Shown here piece by piece: positions 48,054 to 57,552 of a DNA stretch of 64,000 nucleotides. This DNA is from CAXXOK01 sp963663285 (GTDB taxonomy: Bacteria; Bacillota; Clostridia; Christensenellales; Aristaeellaceae): NCBI GenBank assembly GCA_963663285.2, contig CAXXNI010000002.1, forward strand, positions 930,001 to 994,000, in the 5' to 3' direction. The translations under genes were made by a program, and so were the position numbers. The stretch's first letter is position 1. Every line of letters starts with the position of its first letter. The notes under the pieces were generated by a model. It made no database searches and was not told the DNA's origin. It saw nothing but the letters and a program-made list of their open reading frames with translations.

Positions 48054-51000
48054 TCATCGTCAATCCTTCAGTCAGGCAGAAGCCCTGCGTATTTAAATAG
48101 CGTACTTCGCACCATGTATCTCCTTGCCGGATTACCTGTACCTGTTTACCGGAAGCCATATCCAGCAGCCATCCGGTTTGGTCGGTGCAGCTTTCCCACA
48201 AGGTCAAAGCAACGGCGCTGTTTACCGGTGTTACTGTTGCATATAGCGTGGTATCCGGTGTAGTTAACGTCGGATCCTCTGCTACTTCGCCGGTGTTCTC
48301 CCCGTCAGCAGAATCCCCTTCGGTCGTATCGCCTGTCTCTTCGGCTGCAGCAGCTTCCGCTAAAGCTGTTGCATCGCTGCCCGTATCCGTTTCGTCCGCC
48401 GTTTCCCCGTCTCCTGTGTCTGCATCGCTTTCACCTGTGCCAGTACTATCCTCTGTTGTAGTATCTTCCGCATCCGTACCGGCACTGTCGCTTGCATCAC
48501 TGCCATCCGGCTCACTTTGATCATCTGCTTCCGAAGAAGAAAGTTCGTATGGCTTCGTTGTTGTCAGGTAACTCGTCATGGCATATCCTACATACGTGCC
48601 ATACATTGTTTTACACCATATATCGCCCTGCGTGAGCAATGCCACCTCGGCAAGCCGTGGTATGGTTGTTATCACCGATGCTGATATGGAAGCAGACGCG
48701 CGCAGGTTCAACGATCCGGACGATGTATATACCCAGGCGGTCACCGTACCGGTATCGCTTGTGCTTTCCTCCGTACCCGCGATAAATTGCAGGTATGTCG
48801 TTTGTACGTAGCCCGTATAGCTGCTATACGTAACTTTGCACCATGTATCCCCGGTTTCCAGAACTGTAATCACCGTTAGCCGTGGAATTGTGGTAAGAAT
48901 ACTAGCTCCAGTGGAAGCACTCAAACGCAGGTTCAGCGATCCGGACGATGTATAAACATAGGCGGTCGTTCCCGTTGCCGATGCAGTGTCTTCCGTTTCG
49001 CTGTCCTCTGCTGTGTCCTCTTGCGTATCTCCAGCCTCTGTTGCAGTATCCTCTTCCGCATCTGCATCAGTAGTATCAGTTGTACCGCTTTCTGCCGTAA
49101 AGGAGAGATAAGCTGTCATGGAGTACCCATATGTACCTGCATATTGTAAATAACACCACGTGCTCCCATGTTGTAAAATGGATACCGTTGCATATTGCGG
49201 TATGGTGGTGAGCACTGTACCGTATGGCTCAGCTCGTAGATTCAACGATCCGGATGCCGTCATTACGGTTGCTGTGGTCGCTGAAGCATCGGTAGTATCC
49301 GCATCGGTTACGAACGTAAGATAGCTGTTCATCACATAGCCTGTGTATCCATTATAGCTGGTTTGCGACCATGCCGCATATTTTGCAAGGACCGTTATGG
49401 TAGTTTTGTTGGGAATACGGGTAAGGATTCGGCTGCCGGGCAGCATATCGGCACGAAGATTGAGCGAACCGGAAGTCGTAGTAACAATCGCAGTAATGGT
49501 GCTGTTATCCGTCTGCGTGGCATCTGTTTCCGTGTCGCTTGCAGTAGTGTCGTCGGTGGATGTATCGTCGGCTGTATTATCATCCTGCGTGGCTTCTTCG
49601 TCGGTAGTATCGTCTCCATCCTCCGCGGCAGTATCATCATCCGCCGTATCTTCACTGTCTGTATTATCCGCGGAAGTCTCATCGTCGCCTTCGCTGTCCA
49701 TTGTTAAAAACACAGTCATTACATAACCTGTGATACCGTTATACGTTATATAACACCATTCGCTGCCATACGTGTTTACGGTAAGCGTTCCCAACCTTGG
49801 AATGGTAGTCAGAATCGTACTGCCGGTTTTAGGCAGTTGCCGTAAATTGAGCGAACCCGATTCCGTGGTCACCGTTGCGGTCGTACCAGAGGTTACACTT
49901 TCGCCGCTGGCTTCGCTCCCATCGGTAAATTGCAGGTATACCGTCATTACATAGCCGGAATAGCCGCCGTAGGTAACGCCGCACCAGGTATCGCCCCGGT
50001 TGGTGACCATTACAGTCGCGCCTTTCGGAATCGTCGTCAGGATTGTGCTTCCCGCACGCCCTTCCATGCGCATATTCAGCGAACCACTTTGCGTAGCTAC
50101 AATCGCTGTTAAGCTGGTCTCCGTTGTCGTTTCAACTATTGTCAGGCTTGCAGTCAGTATATAGCCCGTTTCGCCCTCGTAACGTATTGCACACCAGGTA
50201 TCACCCTGTTCGGTTACGACTACGCTTTGCCCCATGGCAATTTCCGCGATTACGTTTGCGGATTCATCCTGACTTTCCAGCAAGTTTGCCGTAGCATCCG
50301 CAACGGTTGCATAAAACTCGCCATCGGCAAGGTCGTCGTATGTTACTGTATCCGTGCCAGTGGATACCTCCGCATCACTATCCATCGCCAGTAAACTGGA
50401 AAGGATATAACCGGTAACACCGTTGTAGGTTACAACCGCCCATGAGCCGTCATCGCTGGATACAGAAACCGTGCTGCCGTTAGCCACTTGTGCCAAAACC
50501 GTACCGGATGTGCTGGCGGTCGCCCTCAAATAGGTTGCACTGCCATCGGACGTTGTTACCGTTGCCGTACTTACGCCGGAGCTGACGACAGCCCCGCCAT
50601 AGCTGCTGGAAAAAGATAAGTAATCCGAACAGGCATAAGCAACGATCGCACCATACTGGATGTAAGACCAAGATGAACCTTTGCTTAAAACCGTTAGAAT
50701 CGCTCCACTCGGCGCTGTGCTGACAATACTTGCGGAGTAGCTGCCAGACGACCGTAAATTAAGGTAACTGCTTGCGGTAACTGTAGCGAATCCGTCAATG
50801 CTGGTTACTTCTTCCTCCGACGTTTCCGGTGCTGTACCGCTGATGGTTAATGCATTTGTCGGAACGTAGCCGATAATGGAACCAAACTTGATTAAACACC
50901 ATGTGCCGTCATTGGCGTACACCGTAACCGGAGAACTGCCCGCAACAACACCCAGCATTGTACCGGAGGTGGATTTGCTGGCCCGAATGGCCAGTGACGA

Positions 51001-52506
51001 GCTGCTGGAAATCAGCGTAACTACTGCTGAGTATGCGTCCTCGTCTGCATCTTCGATTGTTGCGGCTTCTTCCTCCGTGGTGATCTCTTCGGTGGAATCC
51101 GCCGCTAAAATAGTATTGGTAAACGTAGTGCGTACGCGGGTACAATCCGGATAATAGAACCCCAGAATCTCATCATACGTATAACCAAGCGTTCCCATAT
51201 ACATAGCACCGCGTTGGCTCAAGCCTAACCCATGTCCATAACGGCGTGCTTCCAATGTATAGATGGAACTGCTTTTCGTTACCGTCCAAAGCTCGTTGCT
51301 GCTGGATTGGATGCTCATTGAGAGCAGGCTTTCCAGCTCCGAAAAAAGATCACAGGTAACCGTTGTCGTCGCCGTAACCAGTGTTCCATATGTGTTACGC
51401 GTACTGGCGGTCAGGGTAAAATCCATCTTCGTGTACAACCGGCTTGGCGAACTGTATTTCGGCGTATGAGCAACGATATTGGTAATGGTACCCAACGTCG
51501 TATTGCTGCTGGTAGCGCTGTATCCGGCGGCAGCCAGCGCAGTGACTGCTTTGGCTTTTAGCAGAGACATTAGGGAAGTATTATTGGATGAGCTGTTGCA
51601 ATCGGCATATACTGTTGTTTTTTTAACGGTGCTGTATGGATTGGCATAATCAAACGGGTCGTCATGAACGTCCAGATAGCTGTAACCACTCGAACCCCAG
51701 ATGTTATATATGGATTCGGTTTGCCCGCCGTTGGAAGCGGAATAATAGGTCGCGGTATAGGAACTGCCGTTCTTTAGGATAATTCCTTTGGTACTGTCAA
51801 CCGCTGTTTCACAAGCTGTATAGCCGGAAGGTGTACCGTTGTAGGTTTGGTCGCCCGTTGTATCAACCACGTCGTAATAACCGGATGAACGATTAGCCAT
51901 CATCCGCACAGTATAGGTACGCGCGGCAACCGCCTGCGCTTTCAGCGCTTCAAGGGCAGCACTGTTGCCCATTTCATAAGGCAAAACGCCGTATAAATAG
52001 TTTTCGATATAGATATGGGCAACGGTATACAGTTTATAGTATCCGCCGCTTTGATACACAGCCTGAAAGGATATATCCCCGGGATAAGGGTTGCTGGGCT
52101 GCCTCGCCTGCGATATTAAGATACCGTTTGTTCCGGTAGCGCTATGCCTGCGAAGAGCGAAATAGGAACCCATATTGGTTTTTATTCCGTTACGGGTTAG
52201 CGTAATAGCCCCTGTCGAGCTGCTGAAACCAACATAAAGCGTTTCTCCGCTTGTAAGCGTCGTCCCGGTACTAAGGGAATAATTGCCCTGCACTGTTAAC
52301 GTGAGCGAAGTCGGGCTGCCAAGCGAGCTTAAATAAACGCGCACCATTCCATCCACCGAAGTTGATGCGGTGGTGATGGGTGCGGATTCTACCGTTGCGC
52401 TGCTTACGGTTGTCGCCAATGCCGAAAGAAAAGGGTGCAACGCCAAACACAGGGCAATGATTACCCCGAATACCTTTTGGAAAGCGTTGTGGGCCTCTTT
52501 CTTCAT
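48046..52506 (-). CDS. Giant secreted SpoIID/SH3-repeat protein
   Basis: 1486 residues. A signal peptide (KKEAHNAFQKVFGVIIALCLALHPFLSALA, basic then hydrophobic) is followed by a SpoIID/LytB domain (about residues 140-440) with the catalytic-Glu loop YLYGVLPYEMG, AQAVAARTYTV and YGHGLGLSQRGAM. SpoIID is a peptidoglycan lytic transglycosylase that acts on denuded glycan. Then come 11 bacterial SH3-type domains, most with SGSLNLR near the start and TWCxxxYxGxxGYxM near the end. They are separated in places by long Thr/Asp/Glu/Ser linkers (after domains 6, 8 and 10). There is no LPXTG or membrane anchor at the C-terminus. ATG at 52506 chosen since GGGAGG lies 5-6 bases upstream. Probably a wall-bound autolysin. 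Confidence 0.88.
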   Translation of the reverse strand: MKKEAHNAFQKVFGVIIALCLALHPFLSALATTVSSATVESAPITTASTSVDGMVRVYLSSLGSPTSLTLTVQGNYSLSTGTTLTSGETLYVGFSSSTGAITLTRNGIKTNMGSYFALRRHSATGTNGILISQARQPSNPYPGDISFQAVYQSGGYYKLYTVAHIYIENYLYGVLPYEMGNSAALEALKAQAVAARTYTVRMMANRSSGYYDVVDTTGDQTYNGTPSGYTACETAVDSTKGIILKNGSSYTATYYSASNGGQTESIYNIWGSSGYSYLDVHDDPFDYANPYSTVKKTTVYADCNSSSNNTSLMSLLKAKAVTALAAAGYSATSSNTTLGTITNIVAHTPKYSSPSRLYTKMDFTLTASTRNTYGTLVTATTTVTCDLFSELESLLSMSIQSSSNELWTVTKSSSIYTLEARRYGHGLGLSQRGAMYMGTLGYTYDEILGFYYPDCTRVRTTFTNTILAADSTEEITTEEEAATIEDADEDAYSAVVTLISSSSSLAIRASKSTSGTMLGVVAGSSPVTVYANDGTWCLIKFGSIIGYVPTNALTISGTAPETSEEEVTSIDGFATVTASSYLNLRSSGSYSASIVSTAPSGAILTVLSKGSSWSYIQYGAIVAYACSDYLSFSSSYGGAVVSSGVSTATVTTSDGSATYLRATASTSGTVLAQVANGSTVSVSSDDGSWAVVTYNGVTGYILSSLLAMDSDAEVSTGTDTVTYDDLADGEFYATVADATANLLESQDESANVIAEIAMGQSVVVTEQGDTWCAIRYEGETGYILTASLTIVETTTETSLTAIVATQSGSLNMRMEGRAGSTILTTIPKGATVMVTNRGDTWCGVTYGGYSGYVMTVYLQFTDGSEASGESVTSGTTATVTTESGSLNLRQLPKTGSTILTTIPRLGTLTVNTYGSEWCYITYNGITGYVMTVFLTMDSEGDDETSADNTDSEDTADDDTAAEDGDDTTDEEATQDDNTADDTSTDDTTASDTETDATQTDNSTITAIVTTTSGSLNLRADMLPGSRILTRIPNKTTITVLAKYAAWSQTSYNGYTGYVMNSYLTFVTDADTTDASATTATVMTASGSLNLRAEPYGTVLTTIPQYATVSILQHGSTWCYLQYAGTYGYSMTAYLSFTAESGTTDTTDADAEEDTATEAGDTQEDTAEDSETEDTASATGTTAYVYTSSGSLNLRLSASTGASILTTIPRLTVITVLETGDTWCKVTYSSYTGYVQTTYLQFIAGTEESTSDTGTVTAWVYTSSGSLNLRASASISASVITTIPRLAEVALLTQGDIWCKTMYGTYVGYAMTSYLTTTKPYELSSSEADDQSEPDGSDASDSAGTDAEDTTTEDSTGTGESDADTGDGETADETDTGSDATALAEAAAAEETGDTTEGDSADGENTGEVAEDPTLTTPDTTLYATVTPVNSAVALTLWESCTDQTGWLLDMASGKQVQVIRQGDTWCEVRYLNTQGFCLTEGLTMIE

Positions 52507-52547
52507 GCCTGCCTCCCGCATTCGTTAACACTTTCGTAATTTTTTTG

Positions 52548-52576
52548 ATTGTATCATACAAAACTGCAAATGTCTA
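52548..52576 (-). promoter_or_regulatory. Promoter of the SpoIID/SH3 gene
   Basis: TAGACA (52571-52576), 17 bases, TACAAT (52548-52553), about 40 bases before the ATG. Confidence 0.55.
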
Positions 52577-52691
52577 TAATGGTGTAACCATTTATCTATC
52601 CACCTTTTACAAGTATAACGGGCATGAAACCCGGATTCTTGCCCGTTTATTCTATATAATGAAATCGATGATTTTATTGGAGGAACGACGC

Positions 52692-53717
52692 ATGAAACGT
52701 TGGTTATCCCGATTCCTTTGTTTTTTACTACTGGTGGCCCTGCAGCCTGCATTCGCCTGGTCATCCAGCGATACGTATTTTTCGGTTGCTGCACTGCCCG
52801 ATACTGTACAGGAAACCATAAATAGTATGGGTCCCAATGTTTTTTGTACTGCCTATGGCGGAAATGGTAATCTCTTTGTGCTGACCAGAAACGATAGTGC
52901 CGAACATATTATCAGTGTTTTTCAAATGGCGGATAGCGGCTATGAGCTGGTCGCGCAAAGCCAGCTTCTTACGGCGATAGATGGTACTTTCCCCGATATT
53001 GGTGGTTCCGACGCGAATGCGCTGCATTTGTTCTTTGGCAACTTTTTAGGATACACCTTTACACAGGATGCAGCCGGCGAGTGGCGGCTAAGCGCCGTAC
53101 AAGGGACGGATTCGTATACCTGCGATGCCTATTACCTGAAGTCCGGCAGTGAACGTGGGGCGAAACGAAGCTGGATTTATACTACTACTTCCACCGTTTC
53201 CCTTTCGCAATTTGATCCTACCACCTTTCCAGCTGATTTTGCAGAAGCTGTTTCGTTAGCCGATACAGATCATTGCGGCATGGTCAGTAATCCCAGCCCG
53301 CAAGATCAGCTCAACCTGCGTACCAAACCCAGTATTACATCCGTATCCAAAGGTAAGTTTTATAACGGTACCCCGGTATATGTACTGGAAGATATAGGCG
53401 AATGGGTTAAAGTGCGCGTGGCCGATTTGGAAGGGTACATGCTGAAAGAATATATTGCTTTTGGTACCGATATGCTCAATGTGACAATCGCTTTTCCCGC
53501 ACTCGTCATGCAGGAAGAACTATACACGGATGGCGCGACGCTTTATCTTCGAGCCGACGCATCAGCCGATATCAGCGGCGTTGTTCCCAAAGAGAAAATA
53601 AACAGCTTTGATTTTCATATCATCGGTGATATGGATGAGGGATGGTACTATGTACTCTGCTCTAATGGCTTGGCGGGTTATATGCCGGTGAGTGATTTTT
53701 ACGAAGGAAATGGCTGA
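52692..53717 (+). CDS. Secreted SH3-domain protein
   Basis: 341 residues with a signal peptide (KRWLSRFLCFLLLVALQPAFA). The middle 150 residues are unrecognised. A bacterial SH3 domain lies at about 200-260 (NLRTKPSITSVSKGKFYNGTP, WVKVRVADLEGYM) and a second, degenerate one at about 280-340 (LYLRADASADISG, WYYVLCSNGLAGYM). ATG at 52692 has GGAGG 8 bases upstream; an open frame extends to 52545 but lacks a site. It is transcribed divergently from the giant SpoIID/SH3 gene and shares the same domain type, so both may act at the cell wall. Confidence 0.82.
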   Translation: MKRWLSRFLCFLLLVALQPAFAWSSSDTYFSVAALPDTVQETINSMGPNVFCTAYGGNGNLFVLTRNDSAEHIISVFQMADSGYELVAQSQLLTAIDGTFPDIGGSDANALHLFFGNFLGYTFTQDAAGEWRLSAVQGTDSYTCDAYYLKSGSERGAKRSWIYTTTSTVSLSQFDPTTFPADFAEAVSLADTDHCGMVSNPSPQDQLNLRTKPSITSVSKGKFYNGTPVYVLEDIGEWVKVRVADLEGYMLKEYIAFGTDMLNVTIAFPALVMQEELYTDGATLYLRADASADISGVVPKEKINSFDFHIIGDMDEGWYYVLCSNGLAGYMPVSDFYEGNG

Positions 53718-53724
53718 CATTCCT

Positions 53725-53775
53725 GATAGAATAAACAAACAGCACGCTTGTTGCGTGCTGTTTGTTTATTCTATC
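53725..53775. terminator. Bidirectional terminator
   Basis: Perfect 23-bp inverted repeat with a 5-base loop (53725-53747 and 53753-53775) between the convergent SH3 and rnhA genes. The stem carries the A/T tracts on both sides of a GCACGC/GCGTGC core. Confidence 0.8.
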
Positions 53776-53777
53776 GT

Positions 53778-54308
53778 CTACTTCTTCTCCGTAGTGTCAG
53801 GAGTAGTCTCTTTGGCTGTATCTTCTGTCTCACCATTCATCCGGCGATATTCCTGTATGGCGGCTCGCGCCAATTCATCACAGCGGTTGTTCAGCGGATC
53901 ATCCGAATGGCCTTTTACTTTATGGTATGTCACTTGATGCTTTTTCATTTTCATAATTTGCAAAAGCAGTTTCCATAAATCGGTATTCTCAACCGGCTTT
54001 TTATCGCTGGTTTTCCAGCCGTTTTTCTGCCAATTATCAATCCAATGCTGGTTAAAAGCATTGACAGCATAAGCGGAATCGGAATACACATCCACAACGC
54101 AGGGCTCTTTTAACGCCCCCAGACCGCTGATGATTGCAAACAATTCCATACGGTTGTTGGTTGTGCCGGACATATGACCCGATAGTTCTTTCACCTTACC
54201 GTTATAGTTTAAAATTGCACCCCAGCCGCCCGGTCCGGGGTTGCCGGAACAAGCGCCGTCGGTATACAGCAAAATATGTTTAAGCGGTTTATCGGATGTT
54301 TGTGTCAT
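53778..54308 (-). CDS. rnhA: Ribonuclease HI
   Basis: 176-residue RNase H1 that degrades RNA in RNA-DNA hybrids. Active-site acidic residues are visible: YTDGACSGNPGPGGWG, NNRMELFAI, YSDSAYAVNA and the C-terminal KGHSDDPLNNRCDELA. A 25-residue Thr/Glu-rich tail is added at the C-terminus. ATG at 54308 follows GAGGAAG. Confidence 0.96.
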   Translation of the reverse strand: MTQTSDKPLKHILLYTDGACSGNPGPGGWGAILNYNGKVKELSGHMSGTTNNRMELFAIISGLGALKEPCVVDVYSDSAYAVNAFNQHWIDNWQKNGWKTSDKKPVENTDLWKLLLQIMKMKKHQVTYHKVKGHSDDPLNNRCDELARAAIQEYRRMNGETEDTAKETTPDTTEKK

Positions 54309-54347
54309 ATACTTCCTCAGGCTTTCGATTTTTACGGATGGCTTGTT

Positions 54348-55157
54348 TTACTTGGCTTTCCCCATCGCGCAGCTTTTCTCCGCACAGGCGATCATAGCAT
54401 CGATTACCGCACTGCGGAATCCATCGCGTTCCAGCGAAGCAACCGCCTCGATCGTTGTTCCGGCCGGAGAACATACCATATCCTTCAGCTTTGCGGGATG
54501 CTCATTCGTTTCCAATACCATTTTCGCAGAGCCCATTACAGCCTGAGCCGCCGCCTTATACGCCAATGCTCTGGGAATTCCCAACGCAACAGCCGCATCC
54601 GCCATCGCCTCGATAAATACAAACACATAGGCGGGGCTGCTGCCCGTAAGCGCAACAATCGCATCAAACAAACGCTCCGGCAATACCGCAACATCGCCCA
54701 AGGTGGCAAACAAATCTTTCGCCCATGCAAACGATTCTGCTGAAAGCGTGGTCTGCTCGCACAAAGCGGTAAACCCCGCACCAACCATAGCCGGTGTATT
54801 AGGCATTACGCGCAGTACACGTGCTCCGCTGGCATCATCCAGAATATTGGTGAGCATTGCAAAGGTCCACCCTGCTGCAATAGAGATAAAATCCTTGCCT
54901 GCAGCAAACGGTTTTGCCGTTTCCAGTACATCTTTTAAGTACACCGGCTTGACTGCCAGCAGGATACGATCCGATGTCTGTATCAATTCTTCCTGTGTTT
55001 TAACAATCTTCACAGGCAAGCCACCCGCAAAGCGTTCGCTCTGCGCAGCATCAACATCAAATACCACAACATCTTCCGGCTGGATAAACTTGCTGCTGAG
55101 GATGCCTTTTAAAATGGCAGTCGCCATATTACCGGCGCCGATAAAACCGAGTTTCAT
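54348..55157 (-). CDS. proC: Pyrroline-5-carboxylate reductase
   Basis: 269-residue NAD(P)H-dependent last enzyme of proline synthesis. Rossmann loop GFIGAGNMATAILKG at the N-terminus, RVMPNTPAMVGAG in the middle and the signature CSPAGTTIEAVASLER near the end. Length is standard. It lies 26 bases after rnfB but is not functionally linked. Confidence 0.97.
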   Translation of the reverse strand: MKLGFIGAGNMATAILKGILSSKFIQPEDVVVFDVDAAQSERFAGGLPVKIVKTQEELIQTSDRILLAVKPVYLKDVLETAKPFAAGKDFISIAAGWTFAMLTNILDDASGARVLRVMPNTPAMVGAGFTALCEQTTLSAESFAWAKDLFATLGDVAVLPERLFDAIVALTGSSPAYVFVFIEAMADAAVALGIPRALAYKAAAQAVMGSAKMVLETNEHPAKLKDMVCSPAGTTIEAVASLERDGFRSAVIDAMIACAEKSCAMGKAK

Positions 55158-55183
55158 AACTGTAGCCCCCCGCTGTAGTTGGG

Positions 55184-56311
55184 TTATTCAGGCTTTGCAG
55201 GCGTTTCGGCTTTTACCGCCGCCTTTTCCTCCGCTTTTGCAACGGCAGGTTGTTGCTGGGATGCTTTCGGAATCGCAGCCACACCTTCCGATGTACCTAC
55301 TTTCGCGTTTGCATCACGCACATGTTCCCGAACCGGCAGCGTAATCGCTTTCTTGGGACACTTGGGTACGCACTGGCCGCAACCAGTGCAAGCCTCGTTA
55401 ATTTCGTGCACACTCTTGCGTTCACCGGAGATGGCTTCAAACTGGCAAATTTTCTTGCAGATACCGCAGCCAATACACAGGTCACGATCAATCAAAGCAA
55501 TATGACGATTGTCAAAATCGCCCCACATTGCGGCGGTCGGGCAAACCTCCGCACACATCATACAACCGACACACTTGTCTCGATTGATGATCGGCAGATG
55601 ATTTTCCATCGTAATCGCATCAAACTTGCAGGCATCTTTGCACAGTTCGCAGCCAATACAGCCGATTTTACAGTTATCGCTGACCAACACGCCTTCTTCC
55701 GCCGCGCGGCACAATACGCGCACCGGCAGTGTAACAGGTTGCAGATCCAGTACGCTTTTAGGGCAGGCTGCCACGCAAGCGCCGCATGCGGTACATTTAT
55801 CCGTATCGACTACGGCAATTTTGCTATGTTCATCAATATGGATCGCATCAAATTTACATGCCCGTACGCAAGTGCCTAAACCAAGGCAAGCATATTGGCA
55901 TGCACGGTTACCGTCGTTTACTAACGTTGCTGCGACGCAATCCTCAATGCCGTGATACGTAAATTTTGTCTTACAACGATCAATTGTGCCCTGACACACG
56001 ACGGTAGCTACTTTGCGAACTTCTTCTTCGCCTGCATCAGCGCCAATGATTTCTGCAATCATTTGAGTGGTCGCCATTCCCCCGACGGGGCAGGCGTTTG
56101 CCGGGGCTTTCCCAGCTGCGATGGCATCCGCCAGTGCGTCGCAGCCCGCAAAACCGCATCCGCCGCAGTTTGCGCCGGGCAGCGCTTCACGAATCTGATC
56201 CCGCCGTGGATCGGAAGGCACCGCAAAAACCTTGTTTACGAGCGTCAGCAGCAACCCGAATACCAGCGCGACTGCCGCCAATATGCCCGTACCAATTAGA
56301 ATACCGGTCAT
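55184..56311 (-). CDS. rnfB: RnfB, ferredoxin-accepting subunit
   Basis: 375 residues. An N-terminal membrane helix (GTGILAAVALVFGLLLTLV) is followed by the CGGCGFAGCDALADAI four-Cys domain and six further four-Cys motifs in pairs (CQYACLGLGTCVRAC, CTACGACVAACP, CIGCELCKDAC, CVGCMMCAEVCP, CIGCGICKKIC, CTGCGQCVPKCP). The last 40 residues are Ala/Lys/Pro-rich. RnfB takes electrons from ferredoxin. The long cluster-rich form is usual in Clostridia. Last gene of the operon. Confidence 0.95.
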   Translation of the reverse strand: MTGILIGTGILAAVALVFGLLLTLVNKVFAVPSDPRRDQIREALPGANCGGCGFAGCDALADAIAAGKAPANACPVGGMATTQMIAEIIGADAGEEEVRKVATVVCQGTIDRCKTKFTYHGIEDCVAATLVNDGNRACQYACLGLGTCVRACKFDAIHIDEHSKIAVVDTDKCTACGACVAACPKSVLDLQPVTLPVRVLCRAAEEGVLVSDNCKIGCIGCELCKDACKFDAITMENHLPIINRDKCVGCMMCAEVCPTAAMWGDFDNRHIALIDRDLCIGCGICKKICQFEAISGERKSVHEINEACTGCGQCVPKCPKKAITLPVREHVRDANAKVGTSEGVAAIPKASQQQPAVAKAEEKAAVKAETPAKPE

Positions 56312-56324
56312 CTGTATGCCCTCC

Positions 56325-56912
56325 TCAGCGAATCATTCCGGAAAAGCCCTGAAATGCGATGGACATTAAACCCGCGGCAATCAACGCGCCGGGGAAACCA
56401 TCCATCCATTTGGGCATATTGTTAATAGCAAGCCGTTCCCGAATCGCGGCAAAAGCGACAATCGCCAGCGTAAAGCCAAGCGCGCCTGCCGTGCCGTTCA
56501 CAACAGACTGGATCAGGTTATACCCGCCATCCACAGCCGTTGTGTTGTTAATCGCAGCGCCAAGCACCGCGCAGTTCGTGGTGATCAGCGGCAGGTATAC
56601 GCCCAGCGCCTGATACAGCGAACGGCTGATTTTTTTCAGTACGATTTCTACCGTTTGCACCAATACGGCGATGATCAGGATGAACGCGATCGTCTGCATG
56701 TATTCCAAGCTTAGCGGAACCAGCAGATAATGCTGTACGAAGTACGTGAACAGCGATGCGATTGCCATAACAAACGTTACGGCCATGCCCATGCCCAGCG
56801 CGGTTTCCGTTTTTTTGGAAACTCCCAGGAACGGGCAAATACCCAGGAACTGGGACATTACGAAGTTGTTGACCAGCACGCCGGCAACAACGATTAACAG
56901 CAAGTTGCTCAT
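56325..56912 (-). CDS. rnfA: RnfA membrane subunit
   Basis: 195 residues with about six membrane segments. SQFLGICPFLGVSK and TTNCAVLGAAI hold the two cysteines that, with those of RnfE, are known to bind the membrane [2Fe-2S] cluster in the Nqr/Rnf family. ATG at 56912 overlaps the rnfE end by 4 bases. Confidence 0.97.
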   Translation of the reverse strand: MSNLLLIVVAGVLVNNFVMSQFLGICPFLGVSKKTETALGMGMAVTFVMAIASLFTYFVQHYLLVPLSLEYMQTIAFILIIAVLVQTVEIVLKKISRSLYQALGVYLPLITTNCAVLGAAINNTTAVDGGYNLIQSVVNGTAGALGFTLAIVAFAAIRERLAINNMPKWMDGFPGALIAAGLMSIAFQGFSGMIR

Positions 56913-57550
56913 GCGATCTCCTCCTTCGCCTTCGCGATTTTATGTTTCTGAACCATCTTTACAACGGCATTCACAGCAAGCAGCAGAACGCCCAGCATGA
57001 TAAAGCCACCCGGAGGGCGAATGATAATCGCCATTGGATGGTAGCTGGCAGGCATGACCTGCACACCCAGGAATGTACCGCTGCCGATCACTTCACGCGC
57101 CGCAGACAGCAGCGTGATCGAGAGTGTAAAGCCAATTCCCATGCCAAATCCGTCCGCCAGTGCACGAATCGGTGTATTCTTAGATGCAAAGGCTTCCGCA
57201 CGGGCAAAGATGATGCAGTTTACAACGATCAACGGAATGTACAAACCAAGCGATTCGCTCAGCGAGGGGATAAAAGCTTTCAGCATCAAATCCACGATGG
57301 TTACAAACGTCGCAATGACCACGACGAACGAAGGAATACGAACCTTTTCCGGTATAATGTTGCGAAGCAGCGAAATAACCAGATTGCTGAACACCAAAAC
57401 AAAAGTTGTTGCAAGCCCCATGCCAATACCCTGCGTGACGGCTGTGGATACAGCCAACGTGGGGCACATGCCCAGCAACAGCCGGAAGATAGGATTCTCT
57501 TGCAGAATACCGTTCATAAAAACGGTGCGCAAACTCTTCTTTTCTTTCAT
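56909..57550 (-). CDS. rnfE: RnfE membrane subunit
   Basis: 213 residues with about six membrane segments, paralogous to RnfA. Cysteine motifs GMCPTLAVSTA and VVNCIIFARAEAFASK are intact. A charged C-terminal end (HKIAKAKEEIA) faces the cytoplasm. It starts 2 bases after the rnfD stop, so nothing lies between them where rnfG is normally found. Confidence 0.96.
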   Translation of the reverse strand: MKEKKSLRTVFMNGILQENPIFRLLLGMCPTLAVSTAVTQGIGMGLATTFVLVFSNLVISLLRNIIPEKVRIPSFVVVIATFVTIVDLMLKAFIPSLSESLGLYIPLIVVNCIIFARAEAFASKNTPIRALADGFGMGIGFTLSITLLSAAREVIGSGTFLGVQVMPASYHPMAIIIRPPGGFIMLGVLLLAVNAVVKMVQKHKIAKAKEEIA

Positions 57551-57552
57551 GC

